Below are positions 44,354 to 52,325 of a stretch of 64,000 nt of DNA, one piece after another. Under the pieces are notes generated by a model. It was not told where the DNA came from, did no database searches, and worked only from the letters and a program-made list of their open reading frames with translations. Positions within the stretch are counted from its first letter, which is position 1; the number at the start of each line of letters is the position of its first letter. The translations under genes were made by a program, and so were the position numbers. This DNA comes from Bifidobacterium mizhiense (GTDB taxonomy: Bacteria > Actinomycetota > Actinomycetes > Actinomycetales > Bifidobacteriaceae): assembly GCF_020884755.1 (NCBI RefSeq), contig NZ_BPWE01000002.1, forward strand, positions 186,001-250,000. The letters run 5' to 3'.

Positions 44354-44359
44354 TCTATA
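44354..44359 (-). promoter_or_regulatory. Candidate -10 box of the importer-GH172 operon
   Basis: On the minus strand TATAGA lies about 35 bases before the binding-protein ATG and 13 bases downstream of the first operator palindrome, so a bound repressor would block the promoter. No clear -35 is seen; the palindrome occupies that place. Confidence 0.5.
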
Positions 44360-44371
44360 GCGATTCAATAT

Positions 44372-44387
44372 GTCGAAAGGTTTCGAC
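44372..44387. promoter_or_regulatory. LacI-type operator 1
   Basis: GTCGAAAGGTTTCGAC: seven-base perfect arms around a two-base centre. This has the length and TTTCGA-type arms of LacI-family operators. The nearest LacI-type gene is at 38882. Confidence 0.75.
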
Positions 44388-44436
44388 TTCGGGTGTATTG
44401 CAGGGCTCAAACCATCTCCGTCGATGCACTCAAGAT

Positions 44437-44452
44437 GTCGAATCGTTTCGAC
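44437..44452. promoter_or_regulatory. LacI-type operator 2
   Basis: GTCGAATCGTTTCGAC: the same motif with one arm mismatch and the central CG usual in this family. Centre-to-centre distance to operator 1 is 65 bases, about six helical turns, so looping between two dimers is conceivable. Confidence 0.7.
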
Positions 44453-44716
44453 TCAGTATAGAAGCCAGCCGGGGATCATGTCAAGAAGACACAAAGTGGA
44501 CTCATGTCTTTCTTTTGTGTAGCTACTCAGATCCTCTAGCTCCCCTCGTCATGATCCATATACTGATGTTCAATCAATGTTCCCGAACTTCTCAAGGGTA
44601 AAAGCACTACAACTGTTAGCCCAGCAATATCGAATTCTTCTGAACTGCCTATGTTTGTTTGGTCGGCTCTGGGCACGGGCCTTACGGAACAATCGGCCAA
44701 TCTCCCGGCTGACAGG

Positions 44717-44722
44717 TAGACT
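44717..44722 (+). promoter_or_regulatory. -10 box for an almost leaderless ffh transcript
   Basis: TAGACT ends nine bases before the ffh ATG. The only ribosome-binding candidate is GGGG four bases from the ATG. The -35 is not convincing. Confidence 0.4.
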
Positions 44723-44731
44723 TGGGGCATT

Positions 44732-46348
44732 ATGGCAGCATTTTCATCTTTGACCGATCGGCTCTCCCAGGCCTTCACCCATCTGCGTTCCAAGGGGAAG
44801 CTGACCGAGGCCGATATCGATGGCACAATCCGCGAGATCCGCCGCGCCCTCCTGGATGCCGATGTCTCCCTGGACGTGGTGCGATCCTTTACCGGACGCA
44901 TCCGGGAACGTGCCCTGGGCGAGGAGGTCTCCAAGGCTCTGAACCCGGCCCAGCAGGTGGTCTCCATCGTTTACGACGAACTGACTGACATCCTGGGCGC
45001 GGGAGTGGATCGACCACTCAATTTCGCCAAGAACCCGCCCACAGTCATCATGCTGGCTGGCCTGCAGGGTGCCGGCAAGACCACGTTGGCCGGCAAGCTG
45101 GGCTACTGGCTCAAGGATGCCGGTCACACCCCCCTGCTGGTGGCGGCCGACCTGCAGCGGCCCAATGCGGTCACCCAGCTCCAGGTTGTCGGTGAACGCG
45201 CAGAAGTACCGGTCTACGCCCCCGAGCCGGGCGTGCAGACCAGCGGATCCGAGCTGGCGGCTCCCGGACAGGTCACAGGCGATCCGGTCAAGGTGGCTGC
45301 CGATTCGATCAGAGTGGCCAAGGACAAGCTCTACGACGTGGTCATTATTGATACGGCCGGCCGGCTGGGCGTGGATCAGGAGCTGATGGAGCAGGCACGC
45401 AATATCCGCGATGCCGTTCACCCCGACGAGATCCTCTTCGTCATCGATGCCATGATCGGCCAGGACGCGGTCGCCACAGCCAAGGCCTTCGACCAGGGCG
45501 TGGACTTCACCGGCGTGGTCCTGTCCAAGCTGGACGGCGATGCCCGTGGCGGCGCAGCCCTGTCGGTGGCCTCGGTGACCGGCAAGCCCATCCTCTTCGA
45601 CTCCAACGGCGAGGGCCTCAAGGACTTCGAGGTCTTCCACCCTGACCGCATGGCCTCCCGCATTCTGGATATGGGCGACATCCTGACCCTGATCGAGCAG
45701 GCACAGCGCCAGTTCGACGAGGAGGAAGCCCGTAAGGCCGCCGGGAAGATGTCTGAAGGCAGCTTCGGCCTGGACGACTTTCTGGAGCAGCTCCAGCAGG
45801 TCCGCAAGCTGGGCTCCTTCAAGAGCATCCTGGGCATGATCCCGGGCATGGCCCAGCACCGCAAGGAGCTTGAACAGTTCGATGAGAAGGAAGTGGATCG
45901 AACCCAGGCCATCATCCAGTCGATGACTCCTCAGGAACGACGCGACCCCAGCATCATCGACGGCTCACGACGGGCCCGAATCGCCTATGGCGCCGGCACT
46001 ACGGTCTCGGCTGTCAACGGCCTGCTGCAGCGGTTCGAGCAAGCGGCCAAGATGATGAAACGCATGACCAATGGCAGCCGCTCGATCCCAGGCATGGGCG
46101 GCATGGGCGCTGGCGGCGGCAAGAAGGGCAAAAAAGGTAAGAAAGGCCGCAAGGGTTCCCGTTCAGGCAATCCCATGAAGCGGGAGGCCGAAGAGAAGGC
46201 GTTACGCGAGCGCCTGTCCGGCAAGGGCAAATCCTCCGGCGGCTCGGCCTTCGCCAAGCGCCCTGAGACTCCGCAGATGCCTGAAGGCCTGCCGGATCTG
46301 CCCCCCAACCTTGGCGGTGGACTAGGCGGCCTCTTCGGCGGCCGCTAA
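44732..46348 (+). CDS. ffh: Signal recognition particle protein Ffh
   Basis: GTPase that, with the SRP RNA, targets nascent membrane proteins to FtsY and SecYEG. The 538 residues show the N-domain (LTEADIDGTIREIRRALLDADV), GTPase motifs GLQGAGKTTLAGKL, DLQRPNAVTQLQ, DTAGRLGVD, SKLDGDARGGAAL, and the methionine-rich M domain (GMIPGM, RRARIAYGAGTTVSAVN, AAKMMKRM) with a lysine- and glycine-rich tail. Between the second and third motifs there is a proline- and glycine-rich insertion (about 165-185). Heads the group ffh-EEP-rpsP-khpA-rimM. Confidence 0.97.
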   Translation: MAAFSSLTDRLSQAFTHLRSKGKLTEADIDGTIREIRRALLDADVSLDVVRSFTGRIRERALGEEVSKALNPAQQVVSIVYDELTDILGAGVDRPLNFAKNPPTVIMLAGLQGAGKTTLAGKLGYWLKDAGHTPLLVAADLQRPNAVTQLQVVGERAEVPVYAPEPGVQTSGSELAAPGQVTGDPVKVAADSIRVAKDKLYDVVIIDTAGRLGVDQELMEQARNIRDAVHPDEILFVIDAMIGQDAVATAKAFDQGVDFTGVVLSKLDGDARGGAALSVASVTGKPILFDSNGEGLKDFEVFHPDRMASRILDMGDILTLIEQAQRQFDEEEARKAAGKMSEGSFGLDDFLEQLQQVRKLGSFKSILGMIPGMAQHRKELEQFDEKEVDRTQAIIQSMTPQERRDPSIIDGSRRARIAYGAGTTVSAVNGLLQRFEQAAKMMKRMTNGSRSIPGMGGMGAGGGKKGKKGKKGRKGSRSGNPMKREAEEKALRERLSGKGKSSGGSAFAKRPETPQMPEGLPDLPPNLGGGLGGLFGGR

Positions 46349-46378
46349 CCGCCTCCCTCCTGCAGGAGACAATGGCAC

Positions 46379-47341
46379 GTGAACACCCTTCTCTGGATTC
46401 TCTTGGGACTCATCGCTTTGTGGATGGCCCTGCGCTTCCTGCCGGCCGGAGCCGACTGGCACCGTCCTCTGGTGGAGCTGATCGCTCTGATCGACCTGTT
46501 GGCCGTTCCCCTGCTGGCCATACTGATATGGACGGTCTTCACACGCGCCTGGCCTCAATGCCTGTTGGCGTTGGTAGAACTTATCCTGGTCAGCTGCCAG
46601 CGACTGGGCTACCGGCTGCCTCCAGCAGACCGGACCAGCCATCCATCTTCCGACCATGGACTGAGTGTCATGACTTTGAACTGCCGCTTCGGCCGAGCCG
46701 ATCCTGAAGAAGTCGTGCGTTGCGTGCAGGCCTATGGAATTGAAGTGCTCGCCCTGCAGGAGGTAGAGGGAAGACTGCTGGAATCGCTCCAGGATGCAGG
46801 CCTAAATCAGCTCCTGCCCTATCTGACGCAAGGGGTTGCAAACCCTGAAGACAACGGTGGCCACAACGTTATTTTCTCGGCCAACCAACCCGTCAAAGCT
46901 TCGCCATCGGCCGTGAACCTTCCGGCAGCTGCAATACCCCTGGTCGAGCTCAAGACCAGCTGTGGGCCGATTCGAGTGGCCAGCGTCCATCCCAAATCAC
47001 CCCAACGAGGTGCCAGACAGTGGGGCATAGGTATCGCTGCGCTGACCAAACTGACCCAGCCGCCCGTACCAACCATCGTCATGGGCGATTGCAACGCCAC
47101 CCTGCAGCATCCGACCTTCCGCGCCATGCTGGCCAAATCCGGGCTGCATGACGCTTCTTTGCACTTGAAAGCCGGTAGCCATCCGACTTTTCCCTCAGCT
47201 AGCGCGCTCCCTCCGTTGATCGAAATCGACCATATTCTGACGGACGGCGACCTGGTCCCGCAATCCATGCGTGCCCTCCGCATTCCAGGCAGCGACCACC
47301 GAGCTCTGGTAGCACAATTGACTCTACAGCGTCGGCTCTAG
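46379..47341 (+). CDS. Membrane-anchored endonuclease/exonuclease/phosphatase family protein
   Basis: 320 residues. Two or three N-terminal hydrophobic segments (about 1-18 and 33-70) are followed by an EEP domain: VMTLNCRFG (metal-site Asn), LALQEVEG (catalytic Glu), VASVHPKS, IVMGDCNATL (Asp and Asn), EIDHILTDG and GSDHRALVAQL (final Asp-His). This is the DNase I / inositol phosphatase fold. Topology would place the domain outside the cell, like other actinobacterial members next to the membrane. Substrate unknown. The start is GTG at 46379, 11 bases after AGGAGA. It sits between ffh and rpsP, an unusual insertion in a translation gene group. Confidence 0.85.
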   Translation: MNTLLWILLGLIALWMALRFLPAGADWHRPLVELIALIDLLAVPLLAILIWTVFTRAWPQCLLALVELILVSCQRLGYRLPPADRTSHPSSDHGLSVMTLNCRFGRADPEEVVRCVQAYGIEVLALQEVEGRLLESLQDAGLNQLLPYLTQGVANPEDNGGHNVIFSANQPVKASPSAVNLPAAAIPLVELKTSCGPIRVASVHPKSPQRGARQWGIGIAALTKLTQPPVPTIVMGDCNATLQHPTFRAMLAKSGLHDASLHLKAGSHPTFPSASALPPLIEIDHILTDGDLVPQSMRALRIPGSDHRALVAQLTLQRRL

Positions 47342-47383
47342 ACACCGTACAGGCTTACCACCTGCCATATCCCTCGGTTGAGG

Positions 47384-47389
47384 TATACT
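47384..47389 (+). promoter_or_regulatory. -10 box upstream of rpsP
   Basis: TATACT gives a transcript with a leader of about 117 bases before the rpsP start. A matching -35 is not evident. The leader holds no obvious gene. Confidence 0.45.
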
Positions 47390-47512
47390 TTTGCTGTTAT
47401 TCATGTCCGGAGGAGCCCTCTCATTCCGACGGCCGTGAGGAACACGCCAGGAGCGCCACCATGCCCCACATGGAGACGCCGCCGGGCACACCAAGTACCA
47501 AGGAGAGCCGTT

Positions 47513-47971
47513 TTGGCAACCAGAATTCGTCTGAAGAGAATGGGCAAGAAGTTCTACCCCTTCTACCGCGTGGTCGTGGTCGATTCCCGCAAGAAGCGCG
47601 ATGGCAAGGTCATTGAGGAGATCGGCACCTACGATCCCAACACCCAGCCCTCTTCAATCAAGATCGACTCCGAGCGCGCCCAGTACTGGCTGGGTGTGGG
47701 CGCTCAGCCCAGCGACCCTGTCTTCAACCTTCTGAAGATCACCGGCGACTGGCAGAAGTTCAAGGATCTGCCCGGCAAGGAGGGCACCCTTAAGGTGCCG
47801 CAGGCCGAGGTCGACGCCCAGGCTCGCATCGAGCAGGCACAGAACGAGGCCCAGAAGCTCAAGGCAGCCAAGTCCGAGGCTGATGCCAAGGCCAAGGCCC
47901 AGGCGGAGAAGGAAGCCCCCAAGGCCGATGAGTCGGCAGATGCCGCCCAGGCCGAGCAGGCAGCTGAGTAA
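47513..47971 (+). CDS. rpsP: 30S ribosomal protein S16 with C-terminal extension
   Basis: Small-subunit ribosomal protein. The core (about 1-80) has [20 protein letters not shown] and [14 protein letters not shown], and [14 protein letters not shown]. Residues about 85-152 are an Ala-, Lys- and Glu-rich extension of the kind seen in actinobacteria. The start is TTG at 47513, seven bases after AAGGAG; this alone gives the universal N-terminus, and the open frame upstream (from 47378) has no ribosome-binding site and a composition unlike S16. khpA follows after 35 bases. Confidence 0.96.
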   Translation: MATRIRLKRMGKKFYPFYRVVVVDSRKKRDGKVIEEIGTYDPNTQPSSIKIDSERAQYWLGVGAQPSDPVFNLLKITGDWQKFKDLPGKEGTLKVPQAEVDAQARIEQAQNEAQKLKAAKSEADAKAKAQAEKEAPKADESADAAQAEQAAE

Positions 47972-48006
47972 GGCACATTCATCAAAGATTGGAAGGACCG
48001 GCTAAC

Positions 48007-48240
48007 ATGCTTGCACAGGCCGTTGAGCACCTGATCAGGAACATCGTGGACTTTCCCGATGACGTGTCGGTCAAGTCCCACGAGAACTCTCGCGGAGAGC
48101 TGTTGAGGGTACGGGTCAACCCCGAGGATATCGGCCGTGTGATTGGCAGGGGCGGCAGGACCGCCAACGCCATCCGCACCGTGATCCAGGCGCTGGCCGA
48201 CCACAAGGTGCGCGTCGACATCATGGATGTGCGCCGGTGA
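48007..48240 (+). CDS. khpA: KH-domain RNA-binding protein KhpA
   Basis: 77-residue single KH domain. The GxxG-type RNA-binding loop is IGRGGRTANAIR within DIGRVIGRGGRTANAIRTV, flanked by the expected strands. In other bacteria KhpA binds RNA with KhpB and affects cell size and division. I chose ATG at 48007 (MLAQAVEHLIRNIV), ten bases after GGAAGG; an in-frame ATG at 47989 would add six residues. Its stop overlaps the GTG start of rimM by four bases (GTGA). Confidence 0.93.
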   Translation: MLAQAVEHLIRNIVDFPDDVSVKSHENSRGELLRVRVNPEDIGRVIGRGGRTANAIRTVIQALADHKVRVDIMDVRR

Positions 48241-48842
48241 GCCCCAGCCGGTCCACCAATCACGACCCGCAGGGTCCGGACCCTCAGCAGCCAAGGTTGC
48301 TGAGGGTCTGCCGTATCGGCCGCGCCCAGGGACTCAAGGGCGAGGTCAACGTATATGCTTACACCGACGAGCCTGAGCGGCGATTCGCCCCAGGTTCCCA
48401 GTTACAAACCAAGGACGGACAGGTTTTCACGGTAGCCTCCTCCCGCCGCTTCAAACAGCGTTGGATCGTCCTCTTCAAAGGGGTGGAAGACAGGAACGCC
48501 TCCGAAGCACTGAACGGCATCGAACTGTATGTCCAGGCTGATCCAGCCGAGGAGCTGGCACAGGAGGATGCCTGGTACCCCGAGGATCTGATCGGACTCG
48601 AGGTTCGCATGGCCCCAGGCAACTCACTGGGTGAGCCTGCCGGACGAGTAGTCGGCCAAGTCAGCGACGTGCTAGACGGTGTAGCCCAGCAGCAGCTGCA
48701 GATCCGCATGACTACCGAAGAAAACGACGACGACGCGGAAGGGCTGATACCCTTTGTCGAAGCCCTGGTGCCCCAAGTCGACATTGAAAATGGGTACGTG
48801 GCCATCGATCCGCCTGGAGGACTTCTGCCCGGTCTGGGCTGA
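48237..48842 (+). CDS. rimM: Ribosome maturation factor RimM
   Basis: Assists 30S head assembly by binding S19. The 201 residues hold the N-terminal RimM domain (LLRVCRIGRAQGLKGEVNVYAYTDEPERRF is the typical entry; see residues about 20-50) and the PRC-barrel-like C-terminal part (WYPEDLIGLEVRM ... IPFVEALVPQVDIENGYVAIDPPGGLL). GTG start coupled to khpA. The usual next gene, trmD, is not adjacent: it lies 6.2 kb away at 55058. Confidence 0.94.
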   Translation: MSPSRSTNHDPQGPDPQQPRLLRVCRIGRAQGLKGEVNVYAYTDEPERRFAPGSQLQTKDGQVFTVASSRRFKQRWIVLFKGVEDRNASEALNGIELYVQADPAEELAQEDAWYPEDLIGLEVRMAPGNSLGEPAGRVVGQVSDVLDGVAQQQLQIRMTTEENDDDAEGLIPFVEALVPQVDIENGYVAIDPPGGLLPGLG

Positions 48843-48860
48843 GTCCATCTTTCAACAAAA

Positions 48861-48913
48861 CCGTAAGTGGGGAGTCAGCGCCCCTTTTCGAGCCGCTGAC
48901 TCCCCACTTACGG
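48861..48913. terminator. Long perfect inverted repeat between rimM and lutC
   Basis: Two 20-base arms (48861-48880 and 48894-48913) are perfect complements around a 13-base loop. It lies between the convergent ends of rimM and lutC. On the minus strand it is followed by TTTTGTTG, so it can end lutC; on the plus strand there is no T-run. The stem is much longer than other terminators in this window. Confidence 0.75.
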
Positions 48914-48947
48914 GAATGCGCCTGCCTAAGCAGGAAATCTTATTGAG

Positions 48948-49652
48948 CTACATGTCTTCAACCACCAGATATGTCATATCCAGGGGGCCATGTACGCCCA
49001 CCACGATCACCATCTCGATGTCGCCCGTGTTGGAGGGGCCGGTGATGAAGTTGATGTTAGAGGTCTTGAGCTCGCCCGAGACCAGGGCCGGATCATAGTA
49101 GTCCATGGCCTGCCGGGTTCGGGGCAGGATCTTGGACTTGCGGATGATGCTCAGATAGTGCACCGGCAGGAAGTGGAAGGCACGACCCTGACCCGGGGTG
49201 GTAGCCACGGTGATGGTGCCGGACTCGGCCAACAGGAAGTCCGCAAAGGCGATGGCCGTACCGGACTCGTCGGCGGTCTTGATGTTCTCTTCGCGGCTGG
49301 CTCCCGGCTTCCAAAAAGTAGCGGGCGGGTTCAGGCCGTCCCTCCACTCCTCCAGTCCGAAGTCTGCGAACAGGTCGGAGGTGGGCAGCATCACATGGTC
49401 ACTGTCATCCTTGCGTGAATCGATGAACTCATCCAGAGCAGTGGGCAGGCCAGCCTTGGTGCAGGTGCGGAAGTCCACATGGACAGCCTCGCTGCTCTTC
49501 CGGGCGATCTCCAGCAGCTCATCCTGGGTGTGGCCAGACAGGGTGGTCTCCGGCAGATCGTTGACCGGCACCAGAGGATGATCCTTGAGCTGGTGGCGGG
49601 GCCGTCCGCTCTTCTTGGCCAGGTAATCCAGGAATACCTCACGATCGGTCAT
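48948..49652 (-). CDS. lutC: Lactate utilization protein C (LUD domain)
   Basis: Third component of the LutABC L-lactate oxidising complex. The 234-residue LUD-domain protein shows TADESGTAIAFADFLLAESGTI, HFLPVHYLSII and FITGPSNTGDIEMVIVVGVHGP; the last segment is the family hallmark. Starts with ATG at 49652, overlapping the lutB stop by four bases (ATGA). Last gene of lutABC. Confidence 0.92.
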   Translation of the reverse strand: MTDREVFLDYLAKKSGRPRHQLKDHPLVPVNDLPETTLSGHTQDELLEIARKSSEAVHVDFRTCTKAGLPTALDEFIDSRKDDSDHVMLPTSDLFADFGLEEWRDGLNPPATFWKPGASREENIKTADESGTAIAFADFLLAESGTITVATTPGQGRAFHFLPVHYLSIIRKSKILPRTRQAMDYYDPALVSGELKTSNINFITGPSNTGDIEMVIVVGVHGPLDMTYLVVEDM

Positions 49653-51154
49653 GCCTGCTGCTCCTTCTTGTGATGAGCGAACCAACTGCGGAAGTTCTGC
49701 CCGTGCTTGGGCGGATCCGGCAGATCACGAACCTTGGTCCATCCGCCGAAGACGAAGGGCATCCATTCCACGTGCCGATCACTGGCGAAGAGGTTCTTGG
49801 CTGTCTCCGGCTGCTTCTTGGATATGGGCGTCAGCATGGTGTGATCCACCCCTAGGGCGGTGCGGAAGAGCGAGGAATGGCCGGTGCCCAGGCCCATGAC
49901 CCTCATGACCGTGTCGTCGATCAGATTGGCCTGGGACTGATCATCCATCATGATCCGCCTGTGCTCGATCATGAGCTGATGCAGGGGGATCTTGACCGGG
50001 CAGGTGGCCGTGCATGCTGCGCACAGGCTGCAGGCGTAGGGCAGGTCCCCGAAGTCGTCGTAGCCTCCGTCCAGCACCGGCGAAAGCACCGAACCCACAG
50101 GACCGGGATAGATGGATCCGTAGCCGTGACCGCCGATGTGCCGGTAGATGGGGCAGACGTTCAGGCAGGAAGCGCAACGGATGCACTGAAGAATAGGCTC
50201 GAAAACCGTTCCCAGAGCGTTGGAGCGCCCGTTGTCCAGAATGACCACATAGACATCGTCCGGTCCGTCCGACTCCTGGCCGGTACGTGGTGCGGTGTAG
50301 GTCAGATAGGAGGTCAGCTTCTGGCCGACAGCGGACCGGGCCAGCATGTTATCCATGGTCTCGGCCTCTTTCATGGTCGGCACCAGACGCTCCATGCCCA
50401 TGACCACCACCTGGGTCTTGGGAATGCACATGGCCAGGTCGGCGTTGCCCTCGTTGGTCACCAGGTTGATCATGCCCGTGTCAGCCACAGCGAAGTTGCA
50501 GCCAGTGATGCCCATGTCGGCTTCGAGGAAGTGCTTGCGCAGAACCTTACGCGAGAAGCGAGCCATGTGCTGAGGGTCGTTGTCGCCCTTGTAACCCAGC
50601 TTCTTCTCGAAAACCTGCCGAACCTGCTCGCGGTTCTTATGCAGGGCGGGGAAGACCAGATGGGTGGGCTGATCCCAGTCGTCCTCTTCCAGGATGAACT
50701 CGGCCAGGTCGGTCTCCAGAACCTCCAGGCCGGGCACCGTCATCAGCGTAGGATCCAGGTTGATCTCACTGGTCACCATGGACTTGCTCTTGACGACGTG
50801 CTTGGCCTTCTTTTCGATGGCGATCTGCTTGATGTACTGGGCAGCCTCATCGTCGGTCTGGGCGAAGAAGACGTGGCCGCCGCGCTTCTCCACGTTGTCG
50901 GCAAACTCCTCCAGGTAGTCAGGCAGGTAGCGGATGACGTGCTGGCGAATCTGCTCGCCCAGGTCGCGCCACTGCTCCCAGTTGCCCAGTTCCTGGCGGG
51001 CAGCCTCACGCTTGACCCACTGGGCATCCTGGGCCTTGGCCACGGCCTGTTGGGCGAATTGATCCTGCTCGGACTCTTTGACCCTGGTCAGGAAGGGAGC
51101 CTTGCTGGTCCGCAGATATTGCGCGGCCTTCTTGCCATTGACCATGCTGCTCAT
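49649..51154 (-). CDS. lutB: Lactate utilization iron-sulfur protein B
   Basis: 501-residue electron-transfer subunit. A LUD-type N-terminal domain (HVVKSKSMVTSEINLD ... GCNFAVADTGMINLVTNEGNADL) is followed by two 4Fe-4S ferredoxin motifs, CIRCASCLNVCP and CSLCAACTATCP. This matches LutB/LldF of Bacillus and other bacteria, where the complex converts L-lactate to pyruvate. Four-base overlaps (ATGA) join it to both neighbours, so the three genes are one operon. Confidence 0.94.
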   Translation of the reverse strand: MSSMVNGKKAAQYLRTSKAPFLTRVKESEQDQFAQQAVAKAQDAQWVKREAARQELGNWEQWRDLGEQIRQHVIRYLPDYLEEFADNVEKRGGHVFFAQTDDEAAQYIKQIAIEKKAKHVVKSKSMVTSEINLDPTLMTVPGLEVLETDLAEFILEEDDWDQPTHLVFPALHKNREQVRQVFEKKLGYKGDNDPQHMARFSRKVLRKHFLEADMGITGCNFAVADTGMINLVTNEGNADLAMCIPKTQVVVMGMERLVPTMKEAETMDNMLARSAVGQKLTSYLTYTAPRTGQESDGPDDVYVVILDNGRSNALGTVFEPILQCIRCASCLNVCPIYRHIGGHGYGSIYPGPVGSVLSPVLDGGYDDFGDLPYACSLCAACTATCPVKIPLHQLMIEHRRIMMDDQSQANLIDDTVMRVMGLGTGHSSLFRTALGVDHTMLTPISKKQPETAKNLFASDRHVEWMPFVFGGWTKVRDLPDPPKHGQNFRSWFAHHKKEQQA

Positions 51155-51969
51155 ACCAGAGCCCCCTCTTCCTTGGCAGCCCTGACGGAACCCACAGCCC
51201 CATCGCCAGCAGAGCGGCCTTCCACATACTTGACGCGGCTCATGTCCACGTTGTGATTGAGCACCTCAGCCAGATGCATGATGGTGATCTTCTCGCCGCG
51301 CCGGTTGAAACGGCCGCCGATGTTCATCAGGCAGCCTGGATCGCAGGAGATGAGGACACTGGCCTTGGTGCTGAGCACGTCATTGACTTTCTCGTCCACC
51401 ATCTGCTTGGAGATCTCAGGCTCCTTCATGGAGAACATACCGCCGAACCCGCAGCAGTTCTCGATATGCGGCAGGGGAACCATGGTCAGACCCTTGACGT
51501 GGTCAAGCAGAACAAATGGGCTGGTCCGCTCCCCCAGCAGCCGTGTCATGTGGCAGGAACGGTGGTAGGTGGCCACGGCGTTGAGTTCGGCGCCCGCGTC
51601 CAGCACACCCAGCACACGATAGAGGAACTGCGAAAACTCATAGGTCTTGTCAGCCATGGTCTGAGCCTTGGCGGCATAGACCGGGTCGTTCTTGAGATGG
51701 AAGGGCAGCTCCTTGAGCATATTCACGCAGGAGCCCGCCGGACCCACGATGTAGTCGGCATCCACGCTCAGCAGGGCATCGACCTCGTTGCGCATGACCT
51801 GCATGCTCTCCTTGACATACCCGCTGTTGAAAGTGGGCTGGGCGCAGCAGATCTGCTGCTTGGGAAGGTAGGTGTCACAGCCGAACCGTTCCAGCACCTC
51901 CACCATGGCCTTCCCCACGTTCGGAAACATGAGGTCCACCACGCAGGTGGAGAATATTACTACTTTCAT
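51151..51969 (-). CDS. lutA: Lactate utilization protein A (CCG-domain iron-sulfur protein)
   Basis: 272 residues with two cysteine-rich CCG domains: CCAQPTFNSGY with CVNMLKE in the first, and CCGFGGMFS with CDPGCLMNIGG in the second, the metal-binding pattern of LutA/GlpC-type proteins. First gene of lutABC. GAGAGG precedes the ATG. No LutR or lactate permease gene lies next to the operon. A weak in-frame-free leader ORF ending at its start codon was judged chance. Confidence 0.93.
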   Translation of the reverse strand: MKVVIFSTCVVDLMFPNVGKAMVEVLERFGCDTYLPKQQICCAQPTFNSGYVKESMQVMRNEVDALLSVDADYIVGPAGSCVNMLKELPFHLKNDPVYAAKAQTMADKTYEFSQFLYRVLGVLDAGAELNAVATYHRSCHMTRLLGERTSPFVLLDHVKGLTMVPLPHIENCCGFGGMFSMKEPEISKQMVDEKVNDVLSTKASVLISCDPGCLMNIGGRFNRRGEKITIMHLAEVLNHNVDMSRVKYVEGRSAGDGAVGSVRAAKEEGALV

Positions 51970-52325
51970 TACCGCACCTCTCTACAACCTTGCACGCCAG
52001 GTCCGAACCAACTCCGGATCGCGGAGAAACCCAACATCACTTGAACCCCTGATCCTTCCAACGCATCGCTGCCTTGCGACCAACCACGCCCATGGGGACA
52101 CCGATGTGCAATCCTGAAAGGACCCATCATTATCATGGTCTCGACCTGGAATTCGCACCGTCGGGAATCGCCCACCCTCAGCTTTTGAACGTGTGAGATT
52201 TACCACATATATGCTACCACGGCAGGCTGGGAAGCGGTGGCATGTCAAGGACGAGCGGCGACTCATCCATTCGCTACAGTGGAATACAACCCTGCCAGTT
52301 CGTCCTCGGGAAGGGAAATCACGGC
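51970..52325. other. Divergent intergenic region between lutA and the YdcF-like gene
   Basis: 356 bases that must hold two divergent promoters. I see no convincing -35/-10 pair, palindromic operator, RNA gene or repeat. An AT-rich patch around 52196-52215 on the plus strand may be the YdcF-like promoter. Confidence 0.4.

Larger units (their letters stand above)
44320..44731. other. Divergent intergenic region between the importer operon and ffh
   Basis: The left part (44354-44452) holds the importer promoter and two operator palindromes. The right end holds the ffh -10 box. The AT-rich middle, about 44475-44700, shows no convincing gene, RNA or repeat. Confidence 0.6.

Noticed and set aside
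51969-52175. 68-codon frame ending in TAATG at the lutA start, possible leader peptide
   Set aside because: Composition is unlike a protein and there is no ribosome-binding site at its start; the TAATG junction is probably chance.
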